64,000 nucleotides of DNA from Pleomorphovibrio marinus (GTDB taxonomy: Bacteria > Bacteroidota > Bacteroidia > Cytophagales > Cyclobacteriaceae). Positions 55,247 to 63,825 of the stretch are shown piece after piece (positions within the stretch are counted from its first letter, which is position 1; each line of letters begins with the position of its first letter). The position numbers and the translations under genes are program-made. The notes under the pieces are model-generated. The model saw only the letters and a list, made by a program, of their open reading frames with translations. It was not told the DNA's origin and searched no databases. The stretch lies in the NCBI RefSeq assembly GCF_003347495.1, contig NZ_QCXY01000001.1, positions 1,240,001 to 1,304,000 of the forward strand, written 5' to 3'.

Positions 55247-55588
55247 TCAAATTAATGATTTTTTGAAAAATGCAATCTCAACGGTGTAGAGTAAAACTCC
55301 CAGTCCTATACCAATAGCAAGTTCCAGCCATGAAATAAAGTCCGATTCCCTCCAAAAAATAATATACCCCAATACGAGACAAATACCTGGTAATAGGTAG
55401 TGTGAAAGATTTTGATTTTTTTCAAAAAATAAAAATAAGGAGGATAAAAAAGAGCAGACTAGTGCTACTGCAAAAACAGAAGTAGCACCCAGCAGGTAAG
55501 CTGAAACTGCAGGTTGGAAAACCAGTATCAATATCAGCAGTGTGATATTGATTAAAAGGATTTTAGTTTCGTTTTTTACATGGACCAT
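55247..55588 (-). CDS. Small four-helix membrane protein, possible immunity protein
   Basis: 113 residues with helices at ILLINITLLILILVF, FAVALVCSFLSSLFLFF, LLPGICLVLGYIIFW and LELAIGIGLGVLLYTVEI. Its start overlaps the end of the CPBP gene by 13 bases, so they are co-translated. No homology is recognised. In bacteriocin clusters small membrane proteins at this position commonly give self-protection. Confidence 0.6.
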   Translation of the reverse strand: MVHVKNETKILLINITLLILILVFQPAVSAYLLGATSVFAVALVCSFLSSLFLFFEKNQNLSHYLLPGICLVLGYIIFWRESDFISWLELAIGIGLGVLLYTVEIAFFKKSLI

Positions 55589-56316
55589 TCCTTTTCCGAT
55601 TTAGGGAATTTAAGAAAATATTTGTTTTCTTTGGGAGTTGGAAAGGCCAAAATCACCAATATAATTACCAGCCTCATCAAGATTCCAGCAATGCTTCCTT
55701 CAGGACCATGACTCCCTCCATTAAAAAATATATTTGGAATGATAGTCAAGGACAAGAGCCCATCCGACACTTCGCCAGATACTGGGTAGCCAAATACTGC
55801 ACCCTGGACAAAGTTCCATGAAAAATGAATGCCGATGGGAACCAAGATGGACTGGTATTTTACAAAAGCATAACCATACATGATTCCGGCTATGAAGTAA
55901 CTTATAAAAAGAATTACCTCATTGGGGAAATGGTAGAAAGAAAAAAGCAGAGAAGTAAATAGAATTAAATAGATATTATTTTTTATATAATGTATAAGAC
56001 TGGCAAATAATAGAACCCTAAAAACAAACTCTTCTAAAATCACTGTGGATAAAAAATTAGGGATCTGAAAAAACACAAACTTAAAATGGGATATAGTGAT
56101 AATTTCAATATAATCATAAATTATATTTATGTAAGTAATAGTAAAAAATAACACTTTTACTAAAATAAAAATAAATATTAATTTGGGAATAAATTTTAAA
56201 AAATATAAACCAAAAATATCTTTTATAAAATTTCTATTTTTATAAATTAAAAATAAGCCCCTAATTCCTAATATAAATATTAGAACTATACTACATATGG
56301 AGATTGTTTCAATCAT
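55576..56316 (-). CDS. CPBP family intramembrane protease-like protein
   Basis: 246 residues from the ATG at 56316 (ETISICSIVLIFIL); a TTG start further up would run into the hairpin and is rejected. The conserved motifs are EEFVFRVLL (EExxxR), FSFYHFPNEVI (FxxxH) and GIHFSWNFVQG (HxxxN). At least seven membrane segments. CPBP proteins are common immunity or peptide-maturation factors in bacteriocin loci; the three motifs here are intact, so proteolysis is possible. A hairpin separates it from the prepeptides. Confidence 0.8.
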   Translation of the reverse strand: MIETISICSIVLIFILGIRGLFLIYKNRNFIKDIFGLYFLKFIPKLIFIFILVKVLFFTITYINIIYDYIEIITISHFKFVFFQIPNFLSTVILEEFVFRVLLFASLIHYIKNNIYLILFTSLLFSFYHFPNEVILFISYFIAGIMYGYAFVKYQSILVPIGIHFSWNFVQGAVFGYPVSGEVSDGLLSLTIIPNIFFNGGSHGPEGSIAGILMRLVIILVILAFPTPKENKYFLKFPKSEKEWSM

Positions 56317-56331
56317 TTGAAAAGATTTCAA

Positions 56332-56367
56332 TAGACAAGCCAAAAGTTTTTGGCTTGTCTATTTTTT
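56332..56367. terminator. Hairpin between prepeptides and immunity genes
   Basis: The 13-bp perfect stem AGACAAGCCAAAA-GT-TTTTGGCTTGTCT is followed on the plus strand by ATTTTTT. On the minus strand, the direction of the cluster, the 3' tail is TATTGAAATCTTTT, a weak terminator. It may attenuate transcription after the prepeptides so the CPBP and membrane genes are expressed less. Confidence 0.65.
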
Positions 56368-56371
56368 CAGC

Positions 56372-56533
56372 TTATTTCATTCCAGCGTATTTTCCATATG
56401 CTGCGTAAGGCTGTCCAGCGACAATACCTCCAACTACTGATCCGAGATAGCGAAATAACCGCTGAGTATTGTTATCTCCTGCGTTTATTATCCTGCATTC
56501 CTCTAAAGTTAATTCTTCTATTCTATTTTTCAT
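56372..56533 (-). CDS. Double-glycine-type prepeptide 2 (putative bacteriocin)
   Basis: 53 residues from ATG 56531-56533 to TAA 56372-56374. The N-terminus RIEELTLEECRIINAG is a leader of the double-glycine type, here with Ala-Gly at the cut site. The mature part DNNTQRLFRYLGSVVGGIVA then GQPYAAYGKYAGMK has GxxxG-like and Gly-rich segments seen in class II bacteriocins. The C39 exporter gene is upstream in transcription. The preceding prepeptide stop lies one base before this start (TAA-G-ATG). Confidence 0.7.
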   Translation of the reverse strand: MKNRIEELTLEECRIINAGDNNTQRLFRYLGSVVGGIVAGQPYAAYGKYAGMK

Positions 56534-56534
56534 C

Positions 56535-56702
56535 TTACTTAAATGAATTAAATCCTTGTTTAAATGATTTTACATTATTATCCCAGTCATTAATAATTTC
56601 ATATAAAAAGGTAGCTGATAAACTTACTGCTATACCTGCCCAGAAATTCCCTCCACTTATTTCTTTAATTTCTATTGCATCTAATGCTTTTAGCTTTTCC
56701 AT
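56535..56702 (-). CDS. Double-glycine-type prepeptide 1 (putative bacteriocin)
   Basis: 55 residues from ATG 56700-56702 to TAA 56535-56537. The leader EKLKALDAIEIKEISGG is a canonical double-glycine leader (L/I every few residues, Glu, then GG). The mature peptide is NFWAGIAVSLSATFLYEIIN followed by DWDNNVKSFKQGFNSFK, 37 residues with a hydrophobic helix and a polar end. Too short for routine gene calling. It is coupled to prepeptide 2 by a one-base gap, suggesting a two-peptide bacteriocin. Confidence 0.75.
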   Translation of the reverse strand: MEKLKALDAIEIKEISGGNFWAGIAVSLSATFLYEIINDWDNNVKSFKQGFNSFK

Positions 56703-56831
56703 GATTTTTTTTTTCGTGAATATGATTCAAAACATTTTGTAAATCTTGTTTCCCTGTGCACATGGTTTCCTGATTACGGATTGTGAATAAATTTAAAAAG
56801 GTTCCGTCTAAAAATTTGGAATCATGAAAAT
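56703..56831. other. Leader region upstream of the prepeptides
   Basis: 129 bases between the HTH gene and prepeptide 1. No TAnnTTTG was found on the minus strand, so the prepeptides may share the upstream transcript. An A-rich tract (10 A) precedes the ATG. Confidence 0.35.
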
Positions 56832-57110
56832 TTATTTTTTTCCAGCTGAAATCAATATTGATTCCTGTTCCTTTAATACCTTAACTGAAAACCTCAGGTC
56901 TATTTCTTTACAATCTTGGTATTCAAAAGAATTTAGTTTTTTAGAAAACTTTATTTTAGCACCATAATCCCTCAATTCCTCCAACATCAAATACAATCTG
57001 GCCCTGCTTACTCCTAGTCTCTTGGCTAAATTTTCGGGGCTTCCTGTCCGTTGTTCTTTAACCAGCTTATTCAAGAGCTGAATCCTTTCTATTTGCCTAA
57101 TAAATTCCAT
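56832..57110 (-). CDS. Small winged-helix/HTH regulator of the peptide locus
   Basis: 92 residues. EFIRQIERIQLLNKLVKEQRTGSP then ENLAKRLGVSRARLYLMLEELRDYG is a clear HTH with LGVSRARLY as turn and recognition helix, followed by a wing (AKIKFSKKLNSFEY). No effector domain. It resembles small HTH proteins seen near Bacteroidota C39-type bacteriocin genes (memory, not verified). It lies between exporter and prepeptides and is probably their local regulator. Confidence 0.75.
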   Translation of the reverse strand: MEFIRQIERIQLLNKLVKEQRTGSPENLAKRLGVSRARLYLMLEELRDYGAKIKFSKKLNSFEYQDCKEIDLRFSVKVLKEQESILISAGKK

Positions 57111-57176
57111 AAAAATTCTGGTTTAGTGGTATTAATTTCTTTCATTAAAATGTATTCTCTGATTTTATTCTTGCTT

Positions 57177-59339
57177 TCATCGGTACCCATTCAAAATCAT
57201 AAACTGTTTTTTCACCATTTCAAAATACTTGCCCTCCTTGGCGAGCAGTTCTGTAGGAGTGCCTTCTTCCAGTAGTTTTCCCTTATCCAATACATACAAT
57301 CGGTCAAACTCCTGTACGGCTGCCAATCTGTGTGTAATGAAAATAATGGTTTTCCCCTCCTCGGCCATCCTCCGAATGGTCTTATACACATATTGTTCTG
57401 CATCAGGATCTAAGGAGGCTGTAGCTTCATCCATAATCAGGATAGCAGGGTCACGGTACAAAGCCCTTGCTATTGCAATACGCTGTTTCTGTCCTCCCGA
57501 TAGACATGCCCCATTTTCTCCAAGATAGGTTCCAAACCCATTGGGTAATTCTTCAATAAAGGTCATCATGCCCAACTTGTTACAGATGTTAACGATTCGT
57601 TTCATATCCGGATGATAGTCCCCTAGTGCGATGTTTTCCAGCACGTTTCCGGCAAAGAGATCAATCCGTTGTGGAACCACGGAAACCTGTTGTCTGAGGC
57701 TTTCATTATCTAAGTATTTGATGTTATGCTCTCCTATATATATCTGTCCAGATTGCAAAGGGTAAAGGTTTTGTAACAAAGAAACCAAGGTGCTTTTTCC
57801 TGAACCACTCTCTCCCACAACTCCTGAAATTTTCCCCTTTGGAAACACCAGATCTAATCCCTCAAAAACATCGGACCGGGAGCCATATCGGAAGACTACA
57901 TTCTTGAAAGAAATATCACCCACATCTTCTCTCTGAATTCGAAAAGTATTGTCCTTTCTTTCAACATTTAGATCCATGATTTCGAATAGTCGGTCAGCGG
58001 CAATCATGGCATTTTGAATGGTCTTGTTCATTCCTATCATACTGGAGATTGGCCCGGTCAGATATCCTGTTAAGGCATAAAATGACATTAATTCACCGGG
58101 TGTGATTTCGTTTTTCAATACATAACCCGCCCCTATCCAGAGTAATAGAATAGTAAACGCTCGGGATGACATTTCGGATGAGGTGCCGGAAAACAAGTTA
58201 TTCAAATTGGATTTATATACAGAACCCAACAGGGTGATAAATCTTACTTCCGTCTTGATATTGGCATTATCTTCTGCCCCGAATCTTTTTAAGGTACCCA
58301 CTGCCGTTATGGACTCTACTAACTGGGACTCCAGTTCCGCCGATTCCTCCATTAGCTTCCGTTCAATCTTCCTGTTAAGCCGGTTGGTTACCCAATAAAT
58401 TAAAGAATAAATTGGTACCACCAAAAGCATGATAAGCGCTAGTTTCCAATAAAAAGTGAACATTAGGGCGAATGAAAATATCACAACTAGGGCATTGACC
58501 AAAAAGCCTATGGACACCTCATTGATAAATGCCCTGATTTTTACTGCGTCGTTAATCCTGGAAATAATTTCTCCAACTCTCATGGTGTCAAAAAAGCGTT
58601 GGGGAAGGGTCAACAAATGTTTGTAATACCCTAAAATCAATCTTGCATCTATGCGCTGCCCCACCTTAATGATGAAAAGGGATTTTAAAGTCCCAATGAC
58701 TGTTTGTAGTACCAGTAATATTATCATAGTGACCGAAAGCAGGTTCAACAGGTTATGGTTTCTGCCGATAAAAACATGGTCAATAATTTTTTGTACATAG
58801 ATGGAAGTGGATAGTCCCAAAAGCGTGTAAAAGACTGCACCAACCAGGGATTGGACCATTACTGACCGATGAGGCTTCACCAGAAATAAAAACCTGCTCC
58901 AAGTGTTTACCTTTTCATTAAACGCCTTAAACTCATTATTGGGCATAAGCAGTAATAGTACCCCTGTCCACATTTCCTTGAATACCGAATTGTCCACCCT
59001 GTGCATCTTACCGTCAGCGGGATCCATATAGGATAAGAATTTATCTTCCAACCTGTATATAACTACAAAGTGGTGGAGTGCTTTTTTGATTACCACATGG
59101 GCTATTACAGGCATGGGGACCTCCCTCAAAGCTTCAAATTCTCCCCTTACACCCTTTGCGGAAAACCCCATTTTAGTGGCCGCCTCAATCATTCCCAAAA
59201 TATTGGTTCCTCTTTGATCAGTAGAGGCCATTTGCCTGATTTTAGAAACTGGCAGTTCCAACTTGTAATAGGAGGCCACCGATGCTAGGCATGCTGCCCC
59301 ACAATCTGTCATGTCCCTTTGCTTGACATTTATTCCCAT
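57177..59339 (-). CDS. C39 peptidase-containing ABC exporter (PCAT)
   Basis: 720 residues. N-terminal C39 peptidase: TDCGAACLAS with catalytic Cys13, LHHFVVIYR (His89/90), YMDPADG (Asp106). Residues 155-440 are the six-helix membrane domain. The ATPase has GESGSGKSTL (Walker A), ACLSGGQKQR (signature), AILIMDEATASLD (Walker B), and TIIFITHRL (H-loop). All catalytic motifs are intact. It would cleave the double-glycine leaders of the two prepeptides and export the mature peptides. It lies 12 bases downstream of the HlyD gene. Confidence 0.95.
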   Translation of the reverse strand: MGINVKQRDMTDCGAACLASVASYYKLELPVSKIRQMASTDQRGTNILGMIEAATKMGFSAKGVRGEFEALREVPMPVIAHVVIKKALHHFVVIYRLEDKFLSYMDPADGKMHRVDNSVFKEMWTGVLLLLMPNNEFKAFNEKVNTWSRFLFLVKPHRSVMVQSLVGAVFYTLLGLSTSIYVQKIIDHVFIGRNHNLLNLLSVTMIILLVLQTVIGTLKSLFIIKVGQRIDARLILGYYKHLLTLPQRFFDTMRVGEIISRINDAVKIRAFINEVSIGFLVNALVVIFSFALMFTFYWKLALIMLLVVPIYSLIYWVTNRLNRKIERKLMEESAELESQLVESITAVGTLKRFGAEDNANIKTEVRFITLLGSVYKSNLNNLFSGTSSEMSSRAFTILLLWIGAGYVLKNEITPGELMSFYALTGYLTGPISSMIGMNKTIQNAMIAADRLFEIMDLNVERKDNTFRIQREDVGDISFKNVVFRYGSRSDVFEGLDLVFPKGKISGVVGESGSGKSTLVSLLQNLYPLQSGQIYIGEHNIKYLDNESLRQQVSVVPQRIDLFAGNVLENIALGDYHPDMKRIVNICNKLGMMTFIEELPNGFGTYLGENGACLSGGQKQRIAIARALYRDPAILIMDEATASLDPDAEQYVYKTIRRMAEEGKTIIFITHRLAAVQEFDRLYVLDKGKLLEEGTPTELLAKEGKYFEMVKKQFMILNGYR

Positions 59340-59351
59340 GGCTTTTGCTTG

Positions 59352-60527
59352 TTAGGGTTTATCCTTTACGAAGGGGTTTATCCAATCATCTACTTTATCA
59401 TAAAGCAACTGAAACAAAGTACGTTTTGCTACCAAGAACCTGGCATTGAAAGTCATGCCTTTTTTAATGGGCCCCTCCTGGCCACTAGGCAAGTTAAGGC
59501 AGGGGTTGTCGAGCTCACAAGTCACCAAAAATCCCGCATTTTTCTCATTGAGCAGGGTGAGGTCATCGGCAATTTCCACTACCATCCCTTTGGCGATTCC
59601 CCATTGGTTATAATTATAGGCATCCACCTGAAAGCCTACTTCCTGTCCCACCTCAATAAAGGCAATATCCGAAGGGGGAATATAGGTCACAGCTAATAAT
59701 AGGGTGTCGGGAGAAATTTCCGCCAGCTTTTGTTGGGGGTATACGAAGTCCCCTATGTTTAAATTAAGAACATTGATCAAGGTACCAGCTGTACCTGCGA
59801 TAACCTTATATTGGTCCAATTGCTCTTCAGCCACCTCAAGTTGGTTGCTAAGACTAAGCTGTTCATTTTTGTAGGTGAAGAGCTCCTGCTCCCATTCGTT
59901 AATTCTCTGGTTTAGGATCAATTCCAATTGAGCTTTGGCCTGTTTGTAAGCCGCTTCCTTTTCATCGTACTCTGCGAAGGCGATGGATTGACTGTCATAC
60001 AAAACCTGCGCTCTTTGGAAGTCCCTTTCCAATTTCTGGAGAGCTGCTGCTTGGTTGAAAATCCTGGATTGGAATTCCATCAGGGAAGATTGATAGAATT
60101 TTGATCTGGTTGTAACTGGTTCGAATGAGCTGTTTGCAAAGTCAAGGGACAAAAGGTGATTTAGGTCCTTGATGAAATCTTCCACCAAATTTAGCCGCTC
60201 TTTTATCCCCCGCATTTCCAAATGCAATAGCTCACCCCTAATGGTTGCTAAGACCTCTCCCTTATATACCTTCTGGTTTTCGGAGAGGTTCCAATTTTCA
60301 AGACGGCCACCTACCGAAATTATCAAGGGGTTTCGCTGTAATGCTGACTGAAAGGTACCCGGGGATTGCACCGAGATGGTTACTTCGATAAAGGGAAGTG
60401 CCAAAAAAAAGGCTAATACTGCGCTCATCATAATTAGGTATAAAGCCTTTGTTTTTACGGTAATTCGGGAATCGTACACCTCAATTGTTTTATGCACGAT
60501 CGCAGATGGGAAAATTTTTGAACTCAT
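59352..60527 (-). CDS. HlyD-family periplasmic adaptor (membrane fusion protein)
   Basis: 391 residues with one N-terminal membrane helix (LYLIMMSAVLAFFLALPFI). The barrel strand VQSPGTFQSAL, coiled coil at about 130-240 (KLERDFQRAQVLYDSQSIAFAEYDEKE, QLSLSNQLEVAEEQLDQ) and VIAGTAGTLINVLNLNIGDFV lipoyl-like region are typical. It links the exporter to the outer membrane (a TolC-like partner must be elsewhere). First gene of the minus-strand cluster. Confidence 0.85.
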   Translation of the reverse strand: MSSKIFPSAIVHKTIEVYDSRITVKTKALYLIMMSAVLAFFLALPFIEVTISVQSPGTFQSALQRNPLIISVGGRLENWNLSENQKVYKGEVLATIRGELLHLEMRGIKERLNLVEDFIKDLNHLLSLDFANSSFEPVTTRSKFYQSSLMEFQSRIFNQAAALQKLERDFQRAQVLYDSQSIAFAEYDEKEAAYKQAKAQLELILNQRINEWEQELFTYKNEQLSLSNQLEVAEEQLDQYKVIAGTAGTLINVLNLNIGDFVYPQQKLAEISPDTLLLAVTYIPPSDIAFIEVGQEVGFQVDAYNYNQWGIAKGMVVEIADDLTLLNEKNAGFLVTCELDNPCLNLPSGQEGPIKKGMTFNARFLVAKRTLFQLLYDKVDDWINPFVKDKP

Positions 60528-61134
60528 AGGCTAATAGCGAAAAAAGAACTTCAGCGAAACAGTAAACTAAGAATCACTTTTGGGATCAAAATTTCCTTTT
60601 GAAGGTTTATTTCCCCAAAAAACAGCGTTGAAACCCTGAACCTTCTTCACTAACCTTTAAAAGACCTATGGCGAAAAGCCAATTACGCATCCTGTAACAT
60701 GAAAACTTGCTAAAAACCACTATCCACAAAAAAAGAATGCACAAAAACAAGTTTATGTTAATATTAGGTAAAAAAATAAATAAACCAAAATTTATTACTG
60801 ATAGATGTCATAAATAAAACTAAAAATTGTATTTTTTTTATAATATGTTTTGGAACGAAATTTTATTTCATTAGTAATCACCAGCCTTGAAAAAGAAATT
60901 GTTTCGTAATTTTATTAAATCACAGAATAAATTAACTATTTTACATCCGTACTAACTTTTTTGAAATACAATTTTTTATATTACAAGTTATTTTATGATA
61001 ACTCAACGTAAAGAAAAGTTAGCAGATTAATTTTTACTTCGATTAAAGGACACAAAAAGAAAGTTGTGAACTGCCAAAATTCAAGTTACATGCTTAAAAC
61101 CTACCCAACATCCTCACCTACCACCTGATTCCTC
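60528..61134. other. Long AT-rich intergenic region, divergent promoters
   Basis: 607 bases, very AT-rich, no gene. It separates the HlyD-led minus-strand cluster from the Crp/Fnr gene on the plus strand. No strict TAnnTTTG pair was found by eye, but the space is enough for divergent promoters and operators. Confidence 0.4.
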
Positions 61135-61704
61135 ATGAAGACAGCTTTGCTATTTTCCAATATCAAAAAGCATATTACCTTAAGCGAGGAGGAAAAAGCC
61201 CATTTTCAAAGTCTCTTAAGGGAAGACTATCTGGTGAAAAAGAAGTTGTTGCTCAGCCAGGGGGAACCTTGCAATTATATTTATTTTGTTAATAGTGGGA
61301 TATTGAGGGCATTTTACCTTAGTCCTGAGGGAAAGGAATCCACCATTATGTTTGCGGCTCAAGATTGGTGGATTACAGATATGTACTGCTTTCTCAACGA
61401 ACTCCCGGCAATGGTGACGATCCAAGTGGTGGAAAACTGCAGTATGTTGAAACTATCCAAGAAAGGCCTGGATTCCCTCTACGAAGATATACCACAGTTC
61501 AATAAGCTTTTTAGGATCTTGATGCAAAACTCCTACTGCCGCGAACAACTTAGAACCATTCAGAACCTTTCATTGCCTGCTAAAGAACGTTACCATAGGT
61601 TCCTTGAAAAATACCCACACATTGCCAGTAAAGTCACCCTAAAACAGATAGCCTCCTACCTGGGAATTACACCGGAATTTTTAAGCGCCATCAGAGGAAA
61701 GTAG
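61135..61704 (+). CDS. Crp/Fnr family transcriptional regulator
   Basis: 189 residues. A beta-roll (LLLSQGEPCNYIYFVNSGILRAFYL and AAQDWWITDMYCFLNELPA) and a C-terminal winged helix (LPAKERYHRFLEKYPHIASKVTLKQIASYLGITPEFLSAIRGK). It is the usual Bacteroidota Crp-like protein; the effector is unknown. Its gene is divergent from the exporter cluster, so it may regulate it, but this is only positional. Confidence 0.9.
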   Translation: MKTALLFSNIKKHITLSEEEKAHFQSLLREDYLVKKKLLLSQGEPCNYIYFVNSGILRAFYLSPEGKESTIMFAAQDWWITDMYCFLNELPAMVTIQVVENCSMLKLSKKGLDSLYEDIPQFNKLFRILMQNSYCREQLRTIQNLSLPAKERYHRFLEKYPHIASKVTLKQIASYLGITPEFLSAIRGK

Positions 61705-61783
61705 GCCTGAATACAGAAAACCTCCCATATCTTAATCTACCTTATTTTTATTGCGGTGGGCAAGTACGTCATTTGTTAAAAAA

Positions 61784-62149
61784 ATGAAAGATATGATGAT
61801 TTTAATTGCCGGTCCCTATAGAGGTGGGACAAACGATGATCCCGTCTTGATACGAAAAAATCTCGACAACCTGGAGGCCATGGCACTGCCCATTTTTAGA
61901 AAGGGACATGTGCCCATGATCGGGGAGTGGGTGGCATTACCCCTGCTGAAAAGTGCTGGTTCACAGAAACCCGGAGATGATATTTGGAATGAGATCCAAT
62001 ATCCCGTGGCTCATCGGTTACTGGAAAAATGCGATGCGGTGTTGCGAATTCCCGGTGCATCTACCGGCGCAGATCAGGATGTGAAAATAGCAAAGGAAAG
62101 AGGGTTGAAAGTGTATTATCACCTAGATGAAATTCCAGATGCCGAATGA
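61784..62149 (+). CDS. DUF4406-like nucleoside deoxyribosyltransferase-fold protein
   Basis: 121 residues from ATG 61784; an earlier in-frame TTG adds an unlikely tail. MILIAGPYRGGTNDDP, NLDNLEAMALPIFRKGHVPMIGEW, and VLRIPGASTGADQDVKIAKERG form the Rossmann-like fold of DUF4406/nucleoside 2-deoxyribosyltransferase-like proteins. It overlaps the NUDIX gene, so they act together, possibly in nucleotide clearance. Confidence 0.75.
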   Translation: MKDMMILIAGPYRGGTNDDPVLIRKNLDNLEAMALPIFRKGHVPMIGEWVALPLLKSAGSQKPGDDIWNEIQYPVAHRLLEKCDAVLRIPGASTGADQDVKIAKERGLKVYYHLDEIPDAE

Positions 62150-62723
62150 ACGGGTGAAGAATCTCAAAAAACAGGTACTTTCCGACAACTGGTATCGCCT
62201 GGAAAAGGTGACCTTCGATTTTCAGTTGGACAGTGGTCAATGGGAAACCCATACAAGAGAGGCATATGACCGGGGAAATGGAGCGACTATTTTGCTCTAT
62301 AATACCCAAAAAAACACCGTAATTCTCACCCGCCAATTCCGCTTGCCTACCTACCTGAACGGTAATTCATCAGGTTTTTTGATTGAAACATGTGCAGGGT
62401 TATTGGATAAGGACAACCCTGAGGATTGTATAATAAAAGAGGCTGAAGAAGAAACCGGTTACCTTGTGCACGCCCTTCAAAAAGTCTTTGAAGCCTATAT
62501 GTCCCCGGGATCAGTTACCGAACTCCTCTACTTTTTTATTGCAGAATACAGTGAAACCATGAAAAAAACTGCCGGCGGTGGGCTAGTAGAAGAACTAGAA
62601 AATATTGAGGTGCTCGAACTTTCCTTCGCAACAGCTTATGAAAGGATCCAAACTGGCCAAATAAGAGACGGTAAAACCATAATGCTTCTTCAATACCTTA
62701 AGATTCAAAATATACTCCATTAG
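62127..62723 (+). CDS. NUDIX hydrolase, NudK-like
   Basis: 198 residues (an in-frame ATG at 62139 is an equally good start). The NUDIX box is GLLDKDNPEDCIIKEAEEET plus GY, fitting GX5EX7REUXEEXGU with Lys for Arg. The N-terminal RVKNLKKQVLSDNWYRLEKVTF is typical for GDP-mannose pyrophosphatase NudK-type enzymes. It would hydrolyse a nucleotide sugar or ADP-ribose. Its start overlaps the DUF4406 gene by 23 bases. Confidence 0.85.
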   Translation: MKFQMPNERVKNLKKQVLSDNWYRLEKVTFDFQLDSGQWETHTREAYDRGNGATILLYNTQKNTVILTRQFRLPTYLNGNSSGFLIETCAGLLDKDNPEDCIIKEAEEETGYLVHALQKVFEAYMSPGSVTELLYFFIAEYSETMKKTAGGGLVEELENIEVLELSFATAYERIQTGQIRDGKTIMLLQYLKIQNILH

Positions 62724-62974
62724 GTGTTAAAAGGGCGAAAGTGAGTGGAAGTGCTTTATCTTTAGGGGTGGGAGCAAGTACCTCACCTCTGGATTTCCAG
62801 AGATGGCTGATATAACCTTCTGAATTGTTTATCCAGAATTTAAGGTTCATTTTAAGATATCGTACACTTCATTGGTATTCACGTATTAACCCAGAGAATG
62901 AACTTAGGGCAAACAAAAATTAAATAGTAAATTGACAATAGAAATCAACTTAAATCAGGTTATTGCAGACCAAA
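62724..62974. other. Intergenic region before the HEPN/MNT pair
   Basis: No gene. GTAGGAGC-free, moderately AT-rich; no palindromic operator could be seen. Confidence 0.3.
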
Positions 62975-63439
62975 ATGGGAGAAGACATCAGATGGGAACA
63001 GCGGTTTTCAAACTTTGTGAAAGCGCTCCGGAAACTTTCAGAAGCAGTGGAATACATTAAAAACAAGGTTAAGCCTGTTGATGATGGTGAATTTGGACAT
63101 GTATTGGATGAAATGATTAAGGAGGGATTAATTCAGCGTTTTGAGTATACCCATGAATTGGCCTGGAATGTGATGAAAGATTATGCCATCTTCCAGGGTA
63201 ATCCCTATGTCGGAGGGAGTAGGGATGCAGCAAGAGAAGCTTTCCAGTTAAACCTGGTTTCCGATGGTAAGATTTGGATGGATATGATCGGGAGCAGAAA
63301 CAAAACTTCGCACACCTACAACGAGGAAACAGCTGAGGAGATTTATTCAAAAATTATTAATGAGTATTATCCAGCTTTACTTGAATTCGGAAGGAATATG
63401 GAGGCTAAAAGAAGCGGAGAGCAAGGAAAATTAATGTAA
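62975..63439 (+). CDS. HEPN domain protein (HI0074 type), probable toxin
   Basis: 154 residues from ATG 62975. Four long helices, with IGSRNKTSHTY containing R-x4-H, the HEPN ribonuclease motif; RFEYTHELAWNVMKDYAIFQG and REAFQLNLV are typical of the HI0074 nucleotidyltransferase-substrate-binding family. The MNT gene starts one base after its stop (TAA-A-ATG), so the pair is a type VII-like HEPN/MNT toxin-antitoxin. Confidence 0.9.
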   Translation: MGEDIRWEQRFSNFVKALRKLSEAVEYIKNKVKPVDDGEFGHVLDEMIKEGLIQRFEYTHELAWNVMKDYAIFQGNPYVGGSRDAAREAFQLNLVSDGKIWMDMIGSRNKTSHTYNEETAEEIYSKIINEYYPALLEFGRNMEAKRSGEQGKLM

Positions 63440-63440
63440 A

Positions 63441-63764
63441 ATGGAAAATTCAGGCTTGACAAAGGAAGAAATAGCGAACATTGTAGCGGTATTCTCAAAA
63501 TATCCACAAATAGAAAAAGTAATGATCTACGGCTCAAGAGCAAAAGGTAACTTTAAACCCGCCTCAGATATTGACCTTACCTTAATTGGAGAGAATATTG
63601 ATTTGAGTTTACAAACAAAGATTGAGTTTGATTTGGATGATTTGATGTTGCCCTACAAGTTTGATATTTCCATTTACTCCAAAATAACCAATCCTGAATT
63701 CCTCGAACACATACAAAGAGTGGGGAAGGAATTTTACAAAAAAAGCAACCAAGTGGCAACGTGA
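63441..63764 (+). CDS. MNT nucleotidyltransferase, antitoxin of the HEPN pair
   Basis: 107 residues. MIYGSRAKGNFKPASDIDLT is the GSx10DxD nucleotidyltransferase motif, with a later FDISIY (third Asp). In characterised pairs the MNT protein AMPylates the HEPN toxin. The HEPN gene lies one base upstream. Confidence 0.9.
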   Translation: MENSGLTKEEIANIVAVFSKYPQIEKVMIYGSRAKGNFKPASDIDLTLIGENIDLSLQTKIEFDLDDLMLPYKFDISIYSKITNPEFLEHIQRVGKEFYKKSNQVAT

Positions 63765-63825
63765 TATCATTGGACAAAAGAACGGGCAGTAAAGGGGTAA
63801 GCGTAATCAAGGACTTGTTTAGGAT

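Noticed and set aside
54774-60527. Lantibiotic or sactipeptide locus
   Set aside because: No LanB/C/M, radical SAM or other modification enzyme gene is present, only leader peptidase-exporter, adaptor, HTH and membrane proteins.
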